A DNA stretch of 7,698 bases, taken from NCBI GenBank assembly GCA_028689175.1, contig JAQTWS010000023.1, positions 1 through 7,698 on the forward strand. The letters run 5' to 3'. The position numbers and the translations under genes are program-made. The stretch's first letter is position 1. Each line of letters starts with the position of its first letter. Below, one piece after another: positions 1 through 5,422 of this stretch. The stretch is from Minisyncoccota bacterium (lineage in GTDB: Bacteria > Patescibacteriota > Minisyncoccia > Minisyncoccales > Minisyncoccaceae). Below the pieces are notes generated by a model. That model was not told the origin of the DNA and made no database searches. It worked only from the letters and a program-made list of their open reading frames with translations.

Positions 1-42
1 CTAGGGCTCTCGTCGCACTCAATCGTTTTTTTGTCCGGGTTC
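1..42 (+). repeat. 42-base direct repeat, copy 1 (head of repeat region)
   Basis: This segment is identical over 42 bases to 268-309. It consists of a non-repetitive 25-base head beginning CTAGGGCTCTCGTCG, a run of seven T, and the first TTGTCCGGG word. It starts exactly at base 1, so the true left limit is unknown. Sharing an exact repeat with the window edge is what a contig broken at a repeat would look like. The 267-base offset between copies is a multiple of three, which keeps the minus-strand reading frame. Confidence 0.9.
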
Positions 43-365
43 ATATTTGCAGTTTTGTCCGGGTTCTTGTCCGGGTTCTTGTCCGCATTTGTCCGCATTT
101 GTCCGCATTTATCCACAGGTTTGTCCACACGTAAACCTTTGTCCTGTATACACTTTTCAGTTTTGTATGATTTTTCAGTCTTTTTTCCCTCCTTTTTTTG
201 TCCGCATTTGTCCGGGTTCTTGTCCGGGTTCTTGTCCGCATTCGCATTTTCAAAAAGCTTTAATTTACTAGGGCTCTCGTCGCACTCAATCGTTTTTTTG
301 TCCGGGTTCTTGTCCGCATTTGTCCGGGTTCTTGTCCGGGTTCTTGTCCGGGTTCTTGTCCGCAT
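1..365 (-). CDS. Possible repetitive hypothetical protein, partial at left edge
   Basis: Reading the minus strand from an ATG at 365-363 gives 121 codons with no stop before the window edge, so the C-terminus is missing. The product is very hydrophilic. It has an Arg-Thr stretch at the start, then NADK and NPDK steps, and a KKTIECDESP segment that appears twice in the same frame, once per 42-base repeat. Twelve of the nineteen array words fall in the frame that reads Asp-Lys, including the variants reading QDK and VDKPVDK, where the DnaA-like change GAC to GAT is synonymous. Against it being a gene: the repeat word contains no stop in any frame, the 10-base unit shifts the frame, other frames are also open, no family is recognised, and the candidate promoter overlaps the ATG. 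An internal ATG would then be needed. Confidence 0.3.
   Translation of the reverse strand, partial: MRTRTRTRTRTRTRTNADKNPDKKTIECDESPSKLKLFENANADKNPDKNPDKCGQKKEGKKTEKSYKTEKCIQDKGLRVDKPVDKCGQMRTNADKNPDKNPDKTANMNPDKKTIECDESP
109..129 (+). promoter_or_regulatory. Candidate DnaA-box pair
   Basis: TTATCCACA at 109-117 is the exact classical DnaA-box consensus. TTGTCCACA at 121-129 differs at one base and has the same orientation, 12 bases start to start. The surrounding TTGTCCGCA words differ from the consensus at two positions, so the array could be read as a graded series of DnaA sites. Against this, no dnaA or dnaN gene is in the window, and the match could be a chance product of the repeat's drift. 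DnaA binding is therefore inference. Confidence 0.35.
268..309 (+). repeat. 42-base direct repeat, copy 2
   Basis: This is an exact copy of 1-42, including the T7 run and the first array word. It leads straight into an array of 12- and 10-base words (298-364), whereas copy 1 is followed by a 12-base interruption before its array resumes at 55. The head is more GC-rich than the AT-rich genes nearby. Confidence 0.9.
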
Positions 366-372
366 TATAACA
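364..372 (-). promoter_or_regulatory. Extended -10 promoter element pointing into the array
   Basis: On the minus strand this reads TGTTATAAT, a perfect TATAAT with a TGn extension. It sits between the terminator at 380-413 and the repeat array. No good -35 is seen 17 bases upstream, which extended -10 promoters may not need. Transcription would start near 357 and run leftward through the array. In such AT-rich DNA a chance match is possible. Confidence 0.35.
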
Positions 373-379
373 TAAAATT

Positions 380-413
380 AAAAAACAGGAAATAATATAA
401 TCTCCTGTTTTTT
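380..413. terminator. Bidirectional intrinsic terminator
   Basis: An 11-base perfect inverted repeat (380-390 with 403-413, AAAAAACAGGA and its complement) encloses a 12-base loop. Because the outer arm is A-rich on one side and T-rich on the other, either strand gives a stem followed by a U-tract. It lies about 25 bases past the stop codon of the minus-strand tRNA nucleotidyltransferase gene, and would also stop any plus-strand transcript leaving the repeat array. Confidence 0.7.
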
Positions 414-420
414 TACGGGG

Positions 421-441
421 AATGTTCTTTAAAAGAACATT
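421..441. other. Hairpin overlapping a stop codon
   Basis: AATGTTCTTT at 421-430 is complementary to AAAGAACATT at 432-441, giving a near-perfect palindrome with almost no loop. It overlaps the TAA (442-440) of the minus-strand tRNA nucleotidyltransferase gene. It is followed by CCCCG rather than a T-tract on the minus strand, so by itself it is not a standard intrinsic terminator. It may stabilise the 3' end of the message, or be a palindromic protein site. Confidence 0.4.
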
Positions 442-1918
442 ACACCAGCCAGTACTTCTCCTTTGTCATTTTGTCTTCTTTTGAAATAATAGTATCAATT
501 TCGATCTTTGATTTTTTTGCTATAGATTCTAATTCGCTATCCTCTAGCATTCCAAGCTTCGTAGTTCTCTCTTTTAAAAAATCAACATTATTTTTTTCAG
601 GGTTTTCTAGTACTTCTGCGAGCAATATTTCTAATATTAAACCAATTTTTTTTGAAGGTTTAATATTTAAAATATCCATTACATCTTGACCATTTATTTT
701 CAGCATTTTAACGGAAATAGGATCTTTTGATACTTTCTCTATTAAATATTTTAAATGTCTTAATTTGTACGGTTCTGCCTTTGGACATCCAGATCCAATT
801 CTGTCGCACATTCTTAATTTAATCAAAGCATCCATATTTTCTATGCCCACATTTTTAATGAGGCGCCTAATCGAAGATTCAGTAACTTCATCTACATTAT
901 AGTAAAAAAGATGATATCTTACAAGATTGACAATTTTATCAATATCTTTTTTAGCAAATTTTAAACGCTTTAATATTTTTTTAGTAATTTCAGCTCCTAT
1001 TATTTCGTGGTTATAGAAGGTTGCATTTTCACCCTCTCCTCTTTTCGATTCCGGTTTTGCAATATCATGCAATAATGCTGCAAATCTAATATGCATATTA
1101 AAGTCTTTTTTAGCGGCAAAATTAAGCGACTCTAGATTATGCTCAAAAACATCGTATATATGATGTTTGTTTTGTTTACATCCATAACCTAACTCAAGTT
1201 CTGGGATAATATAATGTAAAAGATTAGTTTCTTTTAGAAGCAAAATTCCTTTTTTTGCATTTTTAGACGTTACTATTTTTATTAATTCGTCTCTGATTCT
1301 TTCAAATGATACTTTTTTTAATAATTCCCCATTCTTAATAATACTATCATAAGTAGTTTTAAAAATTACCCATTCATCGCCTAGTACACTAGCAAACCTA
1401 ACAGCTCTGAGCATTCTTAATGCATCTTCGGAAAATCTTTCATCAGCATCCCCCACAGTTCTAATGATTTTATTTTTTAAATCTTCATGTCCATTAAATA
1501 AATCAATTATTTTTGGTGTTTCTTGTGAAACATCCATAGCCATTGCATTAATGGTAAGATCTCTCCTTTTTAGATCTTCTTCTATATTTTTTGTCCAATT
1601 TACGCATTCTGGGTGTCTTCTATCTATATAGTTACCCTCCACTCTATATGTCGTTACCTCTAAAATATTTTCATCAATAAATACAGCTACTGTTCCAAAA
1701 TCATTTTCATAAAGAGTTTTGATATTTTCTTGATTAAAAACTTTTATTATTTCTTCTGGGTTGGCATTTGTGGTAATATCCCAATCTTTTGGAATTTTAT
1801 TTAATAGATAATCTCTTACACACCCTCCAACTAAAAATGCTTCAAAATTATTTTTTTTGAGTATATTTATGCCAAACAACACATATTGTGGAATTTCTAT
1901 TTTATTCATCGTCTCCAT
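440..1918 (-). CDS. cca: CCA tRNA nucleotidyltransferase (class II, HD domain)
   Basis: This enzyme adds or repairs the 3' CCA of tRNAs in the cytoplasm, using CTP and ATP without a nucleic acid template. The 492-residue product has the class II nucleotidyltransferase head: LVGGCVRD at 29-36 (GG motif), the metal-binding pair D45 and D47 in KDWDI, RRD at 118-120, EDALRMLRAVRF at 164-175 (the EDxxR nucleotide-selecting motif), and FERIRDE at 205-211. An HD phosphohydrolase-type domain follows, with H260, H284-D285 in LLHDIAKP, H304 and H336. The C-terminus carries the family-like LKINGQDVMDI stretch at 406-416. The roughly 50-residue tail after 440 is lysine- and glutamate-rich. The relative poly(A) polymerase is less likely, since that family usually reads DPVRMLRA at motif D. 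The start is uncertain: ATG at 1918 or an in-frame ATG at 1909. The second sits closer to the expected transcription start. The gene is divergent from 1992 and ends at a terminator. Confidence 0.92.
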   Translation of the reverse strand: METMNKIEIPQYVLFGINILKKNNFEAFLVGGCVRDYLLNKIPKDWDITTNANPEEIIKVFNQENIKTLYENDFGTVAVFIDENILEVTTYRVEGNYIDRRHPECVNWTKNIEEDLKRRDLTINAMAMDVSQETPKIIDLFNGHEDLKNKIIRTVGDADERFSEDALRMLRAVRFASVLGDEWVIFKTTYDSIIKNGELLKKVSFERIRDELIKIVTSKNAKKGILLLKETNLLHYIIPELELGYGCKQNKHHIYDVFEHNLESLNFAAKKDFNMHIRFAALLHDIAKPESKRGEGENATFYNHEIIGAEITKKILKRLKFAKKDIDKIVNLVRYHLFYYNVDEVTESSIRRLIKNVGIENMDALIKLRMCDRIGSGCPKAEPYKLRHLKYLIEKVSKDPISVKMLKINGQDVMDILNIKPSKKIGLILEILLAEVLENPEKNNVDFLKERTTKLGMLEDSELESIAKKSKIEIDTIISKEDKMTKEKYWLV

Positions 1919-1945
1919 ACTATATTAATATTACAAAGTTTTCAA
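1919..1945 (-). promoter_or_regulatory. Candidate promoter of the cca gene
   Basis: On the minus strand TTGAAA (1945-1940) precedes TATAGT (1924-1919), five of six matches to TATAAT, but with a short 15-base spacer. A second reading, TTGAAA with 17 bases to TAGTAT, overlaps the first ATG. Either places the transcription start within a few bases of the start codons, giving a nearly leaderless message and favouring the ATG at 1909. The call rests on weak consensus matches. Confidence 0.35.
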
Positions 1946-1963
1946 TATGTTGTTGTAAACTTT
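1935..1963. promoter_or_regulatory. Inverted repeat in divergent promoter region
   Basis: AAAGTTT at 1935-1941 and AAACTTT at 1957-1963 form a 7-base inverted repeat with a 15-base centre. It straddles the proposed -35 elements of both divergent promoters, so it could be a shared operator. AT-rich sequence yields such repeats by chance, and no regulator gene is adjacent. Confidence 0.2.
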
Positions 1964-1981
1964 TTAACATTATGGTAATTT
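1953..1981 (+). promoter_or_regulatory. Promoter of the small membrane protein gene
   Basis: TTGTAA (1953-1958), a 17-base spacer, and TAATTT (1976-1981) preceded by TGG make an extended -10 promoter. The predicted start of transcription is near 1988, leaving only about 3 bases before the ATG at 1992. The transcript would therefore be essentially leaderless, in keeping with the missing Shine-Dalgarno sequence. Confidence 0.45.
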
Positions 1982-1991
1982 AAAAATAATC

Positions 1992-2240
1992 ATGTTTATT
2001 TACGAAACAATACAGACTATTTTTTTACTAGGAATAGGGGTATTTGTTTTTTTTATTCTTGCCTTTATATTCATCAATACAGGTACATTAATAAAGGATG
2101 CTAATAAAAAGCTACATTACATAATATATTTAACAATGTTTTTAACCTTAATCCTATCTTCAGTTTTATTGGGATTGCAATATTATGTTCCGATTATAGC
2201 TCTCTTCTCAGGATGGTGGGTTTATAAGCTATTTCATTGA
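1992..2240 (+). CDS. Small membrane protein, three predicted helices
   Basis: This 82-residue protein is almost entirely hydrophobic. Segments at about 7-29, 42-62 and 64-79 are long enough to cross the membrane, with a short polar loop KDANKK at 35-40 that is probably cytoplasmic. No cysteine, metal-binding or catalytic motif is visible, and no family is recognised. It is the only gene in the window ending in TGA, and that stop lies inside the -35 hexamer of the promoter proposed for nusA. It is divergent from cca and about 90 bases before nusA, with a hairpin terminator between. It is probably a genuine gene because of the promoter in front and the clean hydrophobic pattern, but its role is unknown. 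Confidence 0.7.
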   Translation: MFIYETIQTIFLLGIGVFVFFILAFIFINTGTLIKDANKKLHYIIYLTMFLTLILSSVLLGLQYYVPIIALFSGWWVYKLFH

Positions 2241-2265
2241 CAAATTATTAAAAATTTGGTATCTT
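2237..2265 (+). promoter_or_regulatory. Promoter of the nusA-tig-clpP operon
   Basis: A perfect TTGACA (2237-2242) is followed after 17 bases by TATCTT (2260-2265), four of six matches, with a TGG extension just before it. The -35 contains the TGA stop of the upstream gene. Transcription would begin near 2272, about 58 bases before nusA, and immediately ahead of the hairpin at 2277-2305. Confidence 0.55.
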
Positions 2266-2276
2266 AATAATAAGAT

Positions 2277-2305
2277 AAGTGTCGGATTTGTTCTCCGACA
2301 TTTTT
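2277..2305 (+). terminator. Intrinsic terminator, possible nusA attenuator
   Basis: TGTCGGA (2280-2286) pairs with TCCGACA (2294-2300) around a 7-base loop, extendable by three pairs including one G-U, and is followed by TTTTTATT. It is a good intrinsic terminator for the small membrane gene. It also lies downstream of the proposed nusA promoter, so it would have to be read through for nusA, tig and clpP to be made from that promoter. A weak alternative -10 (TATTAA, 2312-2317) lies beyond it. Confidence 0.7.
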
Positions 2306-2329
2306 ATTAAATATTAATAAGTTAATTTT

Positions 2330-3526
2330 ATGGATTTTAAAGCATTTACATCGGCCATTAGCCAAATATCAGAAGAAAAGGGTCTTATGCAGGACAAGGT
2401 TCTAGAAATTATAGAACAAGCACTAGCTTCTGCATACAAAAAAGAATATGGAGAAAAGGGGCAAGTTATTAAGGCTGTTTTAAATTTAGAAACAGGAAAA
2501 ACAGACTTTTATAGAGTTCTTCTTGTGGTAGATCATACATTAGTATATATGGATGAGGATCAGATTATCGAATTTGGATTAACTAAAACAGAAGCCAAAA
2601 AGTTTTTAAAAGAAGAAGAAGAGGAAGATGGCATAGAAGGAAAAAGGGCTAAATTTAATACAGAGAAACATATTTTAATTAGCGAGGCTAAAAAAGAAAA
2701 CAAAGATATTAAGGTAGGAGATGAAATTAAAACTCACTTAGAACAAAAAGAAGATTTTGGTAGAATCGCAGCTCAAACAGCAAAACAAGTGATATTGCAA
2801 AAGATAAGAGAAGCAGAAAAAGAGAATATCTTAAATGAATTTAAAAATAAGGAAGGAGAAATAGTTTCAGGAATTATTCAAAGAATTGATGGCAGAAACA
2901 TATATTTTGATTTAGGTAGAGGTATTGGAATACTTCCTCGTGAAGAGCAGGTAAGAGGAGAGTTTTATAAAGATGGGCAAAGATTAAAATTATTCCTTTT
3001 AAAAGTAGAAATCACTCAAAGAGGGCCAAATGTAGTTTTATCTCGTGCATATCCTAAATTTATTTCTAAATTATTTGAGCTAGAAGTTCCTGAAATAAAC
3101 GGAGGGCAAATAGAAATCAAGTCAATTGCAAGGGAAGCGGGGTATAGAACAAAGATCGCTGTTGAGTCTAAGGCGGAAGGAGTAGATGCTATAGGAGCAA
3201 TGGTTGGACAAAGAGGAGTTAGAGTTGCGGCTGTAATGTCTGAGCTTGGAGGAGAAAAAATTGATATTATTGAATATTCAGATGATCCAGCTCAATTTAT
3301 TATAAATGCTTTATCTCCAGCTAAAATTTCAGATGTAGAAATTAAACCTAAAAATACAGCGTTAGCTATCGTTCCTGAGGATCAATTATCTCTAGCCATA
3401 GGAAAAGACGGACAAAACGTCAGGCTTGCTGCAAAATTAACAGGATGGAGAATTGATGTGAGAAGCGAATCCCAAGGAGAAGAAGATGTAATATCAAGTG
3501 AGGAGACAAATAATGAGGAAGAATAA
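2330..3526 (+). CDS. nusA: Transcription elongation/termination factor NusA
   Basis: NusA binds RNA polymerase and nascent RNA, promoting pausing, intrinsic termination and antitermination complexes. The 398-residue protein shows the usual order. The N-terminal polymerase-binding domain spans about 1-165 and holds the family stretch EDFGRIAAQTAKQVI at 141-155. An S1 domain lies at about 175-240, KH1 carries GQRG at 293-296, and KH2 carries GKDGQNVRLAAKLTGW at 358-373. The N-terminal domain holds an extra acidic, lysine-rich stretch around 90-128 (EEEEED at 95-100), so it is longer than in model bacteria. The protein ends soon after KH2 in an acidic tail (381-398), lacking the E. coli-type C-terminal repeats. 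No rimP precedes it and no infB follows, unlike the common rimP-nusA-infB order. The ATG is preceded by AGTTAATTTT with no Shine-Dalgarno match. tig begins 5 bases after its stop. Confidence 0.97.
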   Translation: MDFKAFTSAISQISEEKGLMQDKVLEIIEQALASAYKKEYGEKGQVIKAVLNLETGKTDFYRVLLVVDHTLVYMDEDQIIEFGLTKTEAKKFLKEEEEEDGIEGKRAKFNTEKHILISEAKKENKDIKVGDEIKTHLEQKEDFGRIAAQTAKQVILQKIREAEKENILNEFKNKEGEIVSGIIQRIDGRNIYFDLGRGIGILPREEQVRGEFYKDGQRLKLFLLKVEITQRGPNVVLSRAYPKFISKLFELEVPEINGGQIEIKSIAREAGYRTKIAVESKAEGVDAIGAMVGQRGVRVAAVMSELGGEKIDIIEYSDDPAQFIINALSPAKISDVEIKPKNTALAIVPEDQLSLAIGKDGQNVRLAAKLTGWRIDVRSESQGEEDVISSEETNNEEE

Positions 3527-3531
3527 ATAAT

Positions 3532-4773
3532 ATGAATTACGAAAAAAAACAAGAAAAAAACAAGATCATATATAATATTGTAGTAGATGTAGAGGAATAT
3601 GATAAATATTGCGATGAGGCATTTTCTCAAATTGCGAGGCAATTAGAAATTAAAGGTTTTAGAAAAGGACATATTCCTTTAAATATTGCTAAACAATATG
3701 TAGATTCTCCAGACATATTATCTCATGCAGCTAATAATTGTATAGAGGAAAAGTGGTTTGAAATTGCGAATAAAGAAAAAATAGAGGCAATAAGCAGTGC
3801 AAATGTAAAAATTCTTAAAATGGCAAAAGGAAATCCTCTTGAGTTTGAGGTGGAAATTGAAACTTTGCCTGAGATAGAACTTCCTGATTATAAGAAAATT
3901 GCAAAAGATACTCCTAAAAAAGAAATAAAAGTAGATGAAAAAGAGTACAAAGATGCCCTAAACTGGCTTATTCAATCAAGAGCAAAGTTTTTTCAAAAAA
4001 ATGAAGAGGCAAAAAAAGGTGATTTAATTGAAATTACATATAGCTCTAAAGATCTAGACGATAATAAAGAAAAAAAAGATAGATTTATTCTAGGCAAAGG
4101 GCATTACATAAAAGAACTAGAAGATGAATTGTTAGGTGTAAGTAAAGGAGATAAAAAAGAAATAGAAATAAAAGATCCAAAAGATAATAAAAAGAAAATC
4201 GTATTAAATGTAGTCATAGATTCAGTTCAAAAAATGGAGCTTCCAGAATTAAACGACGATTTTGCAAAAAGCGTGGGGTTTGAGTCTGTTGAAGATTTGG
4301 AAAAAAGCATGAGAAATGGGATAGAACAAGAAAAGAAAATGGCAGAAAAGCAGAGAATAAGAACAGAAGTCTTAGAAAAAATAGCCAAAGAGACAAAAGT
4401 AGATTTACCACAGGTTTTAATTGAAAGAGAAAAAGAAGCACTTCTTCAAAATCTCAAAAACAGAGTCTCTTATGAGCTTCAAACAACATTTGATGATTAT
4501 TTAAAACAAGTTAAAGAAACAGAAGAGGAAATAAAAAAAGAGTTTGAGGAAGTTGCAAAAGAAAGAGTGAAAGGCTTTTTAATACTCCATGAAATAGAAA
4601 AAAAGGAAAATGTTGTTATAACCGAAGATGAAATTGATAAAAAAATAGAGGAATTAGCAGCACAATATCCTGATAAAGATAAGGCAAGGGAAGATTTAAA
4701 GAATTCTGATGCTAGATACTATATAGAAGATGAACTTAAAAGAGATAAGATTTTCAGTATTTTGGGTTGTTAA
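3532..4773 (+). CDS. tig: Trigger factor, ribosome-associated chaperone
   Basis: Trigger factor docks at the ribosomal exit tunnel and shelters nascent chains. The 413-residue protein has an N-terminal ribosome-binding domain with the docking signature GFRKGHIP at 42-49. An FKBP-like domain runs from about 163 to 235 (GDLIEITY start, FILGKGHYIKELEDELLG core). It is compact and lysine-rich, so isomerase activity is uncertain. The long helical chaperone C-terminal domain starts at about 245 (LNDDFAKSVGFESVEDL) and runs to the end, strongly charged throughout. Length is close to the usual 430 or so. It follows nusA by 5 bases and precedes clpP by 34 bases with no terminator seen, so co-transcription is likely. 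GAGGAAG upstream lies inside nusA, too far from the ATG for a normal ribosome site. tig next to clpP is a widespread arrangement; tig next to nusA is less usual. Confidence 0.96.
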   Translation: MNYEKKQEKNKIIYNIVVDVEEYDKYCDEAFSQIARQLEIKGFRKGHIPLNIAKQYVDSPDILSHAANNCIEEKWFEIANKEKIEAISSANVKILKMAKGNPLEFEVEIETLPEIELPDYKKIAKDTPKKEIKVDEKEYKDALNWLIQSRAKFFQKNEEAKKGDLIEITYSSKDLDDNKEKKDRFILGKGHYIKELEDELLGVSKGDKKEIEIKDPKDNKKKIVLNVVIDSVQKMELPELNDDFAKSVGFESVEDLEKSMRNGIEQEKKMAEKQRIRTEVLEKIAKETKVDLPQVLIEREKEALLQNLKNRVSYELQTTFDDYLKQVKETEEEIKKEFEEVAKERVKGFLILHEIEKKENVVITEDEIDKKIEELAAQYPDKDKAREDLKNSDARYYIEDELKRDKIFSILGC

Positions 4774-4807
4774 TTTTCTTAAATAAGACAAACTAATAAA
4801 TAAATAT

Positions 4808-5392
4808 ATGAATTTAATTCCAACAGTAATTGAAAAAACAAATTTAGGTGAAAGAGCCTATGATATTTATTCAAGATTACTAAAAGACAGGATAATTTTA
4901 TTAACAGGGCCAATAGATGATTTAGTGGCAAATTCAATTGTTGCACAGCTTTTGTTTTTGGCATCAAAAGATCCAAAAGCCGACATCCAATTCTATATTA
5001 ATAGCCCAGGAGGTTCAGTAACAGCTGGAATGGCTATTTATGATACAATGCAATATATAGAATGTGATGTTTCGACAGTAGCAATCGGCATGGCAGCATC
5101 TATGGGGGCAACACTTCTTGCTGCGGGTGCAAAAGGAAAAAGATATGCACTTCCTAATTCTGAAATCATGTTGCATCAAGTACTAGGCGGGGCTCAAGGA
5201 CAAGCAACCGAAGTTGAAATCGCAGCAAAACATATATTGAAAGTAAAAGATAAAATGAACCACATATTAGCCAAACATACAGGTCAAGCACTTGAAAGGG
5301 TGGAACAAGATACAGATAGAGATTTTTACTTAAGCGCGGATGAGGCAAAGACTTATGGGGTAGTTGACGAAGTTATCAAACAAAAGGTATAA
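4808..5392 (+). CDS. clpP: ATP-dependent Clp protease proteolytic subunit
   Basis: ClpP forms a double-heptamer barrel that degrades proteins fed by a AAA+ unfoldase. The 194-residue product matches the family's usual length. It carries the full serine protease triad: Ser98 in GMAASMG (94-100), His123 in MLHQ (121-124) and Asp172 in DRDFYLS (170-176). The oxyanion/strand motif [16 protein letters not shown] lies at 64-79. The N-terminus IPTVIE (4-9) is the family-typical axial-loop start, and supports the ATG at 4808. The usual partner clpX does not follow; the next gene is an unrelated membrane-anchored protein, so the unfoldase must be encoded elsewhere. The start is preceded by an A/T-only leader with no Shine-Dalgarno sequence. 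The 3' end carries a promoter for the next genes. Confidence 0.97.
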   Translation: MNLIPTVIEKTNLGERAYDIYSRLLKDRIILLTGPIDDLVANSIVAQLLFLASKDPKADIQFYINSPGGSVTAGMAIYDTMQYIECDVSTVAIGMAASMGATLLAAGAKGKRYALPNSEIMLHQVLGGAQGQATEVEIAAKHILKVKDKMNHILAKHTGQALERVEQDTDRDFYLSADEAKTYGVVDEVIKQKV

Positions 5393-5393
5393 T
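5364..5393 (+). promoter_or_regulatory. Near-consensus promoter at the 3' end of clpP
   Basis: TTGACG (5364-5369), an 18-base spacer and a perfect TATAAT (5388-5393) lie across the last codons and the stop of clpP. The predicted start near 5400 gives a leader of about 23 bases for the gene at 5423. This is the best consensus match in the window, and it would separate the envelope genes from the nusA operon. Confidence 0.55.
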
Positions 5394-5422
5394 AGTTTTG
5401 ATAATTAGTTAAAAATAATTTT

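Larger units (their letters stand above)
31..364 (+). repeat. Two-word tandem array, TTGTCC family
   Basis: Nineteen words starting TTRTCC lie here, all on the same strand. Nine are TTGTCCGGG (starting at 31, 55, 67, 208, 220, 298, 320, 332, 344). Seven are TTGTCCGCA (79, 89, 99, 198, 232, 310, 356). The three variants are TTATCCACA (109), TTGTCCACA (121) and TTGTCCTGT (139). Wherever words abut, a GGG word is followed by the next after exactly 12 bases (TTC spacer) and a GCA word after exactly 10. The blocks are separated by unique A/T-rich stretches at 130-197 and 241-297. Regular arrays of this kind can be protein-binding arrays, coding repeats or simple expansion by slippage. Confidence 0.9.

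Noticed and set aside
41..253. Minus-strand frame reading Arg-Thr repeats and ending at 41
   Set aside because: It is an alternative frame of the same low-complexity array; the overlapping frame that stays open to the edge keeps both head copies in phase.
1..375. CRISPR array
   Set aside because: The words are too short and abut without unique spacers of constant length, and the 42-base repeat occurs only twice at 267 bases. No cas gene is present.
31..375. Plus-strand gene reading LSGFLSGFLSAF-type repeats
   Set aside because: It is open because the repeat word lacks stops in every frame. It has no promoter or ribosome site, ends by chance after the array, and the minus-strand frame has better internal phase consistency.
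440..1918. Poly(A) polymerase instead of CCA-adding enzyme
   Set aside because: The motif D reading EDALRMLRAVRF and the HD domain with a family-like C-terminal segment fit CCA enzymes better, although the two families are close and activity cannot be proven from sequence.
2236..2262. Reassigned TGA codon (glycine, as in some CPR groups)
   Set aside because: The TGA at 2238-2240 sits at a sensible end of a small protein and precedes a terminator. Glycine is encoded by GGN throughout, and no gene contains an in-frame TGA.
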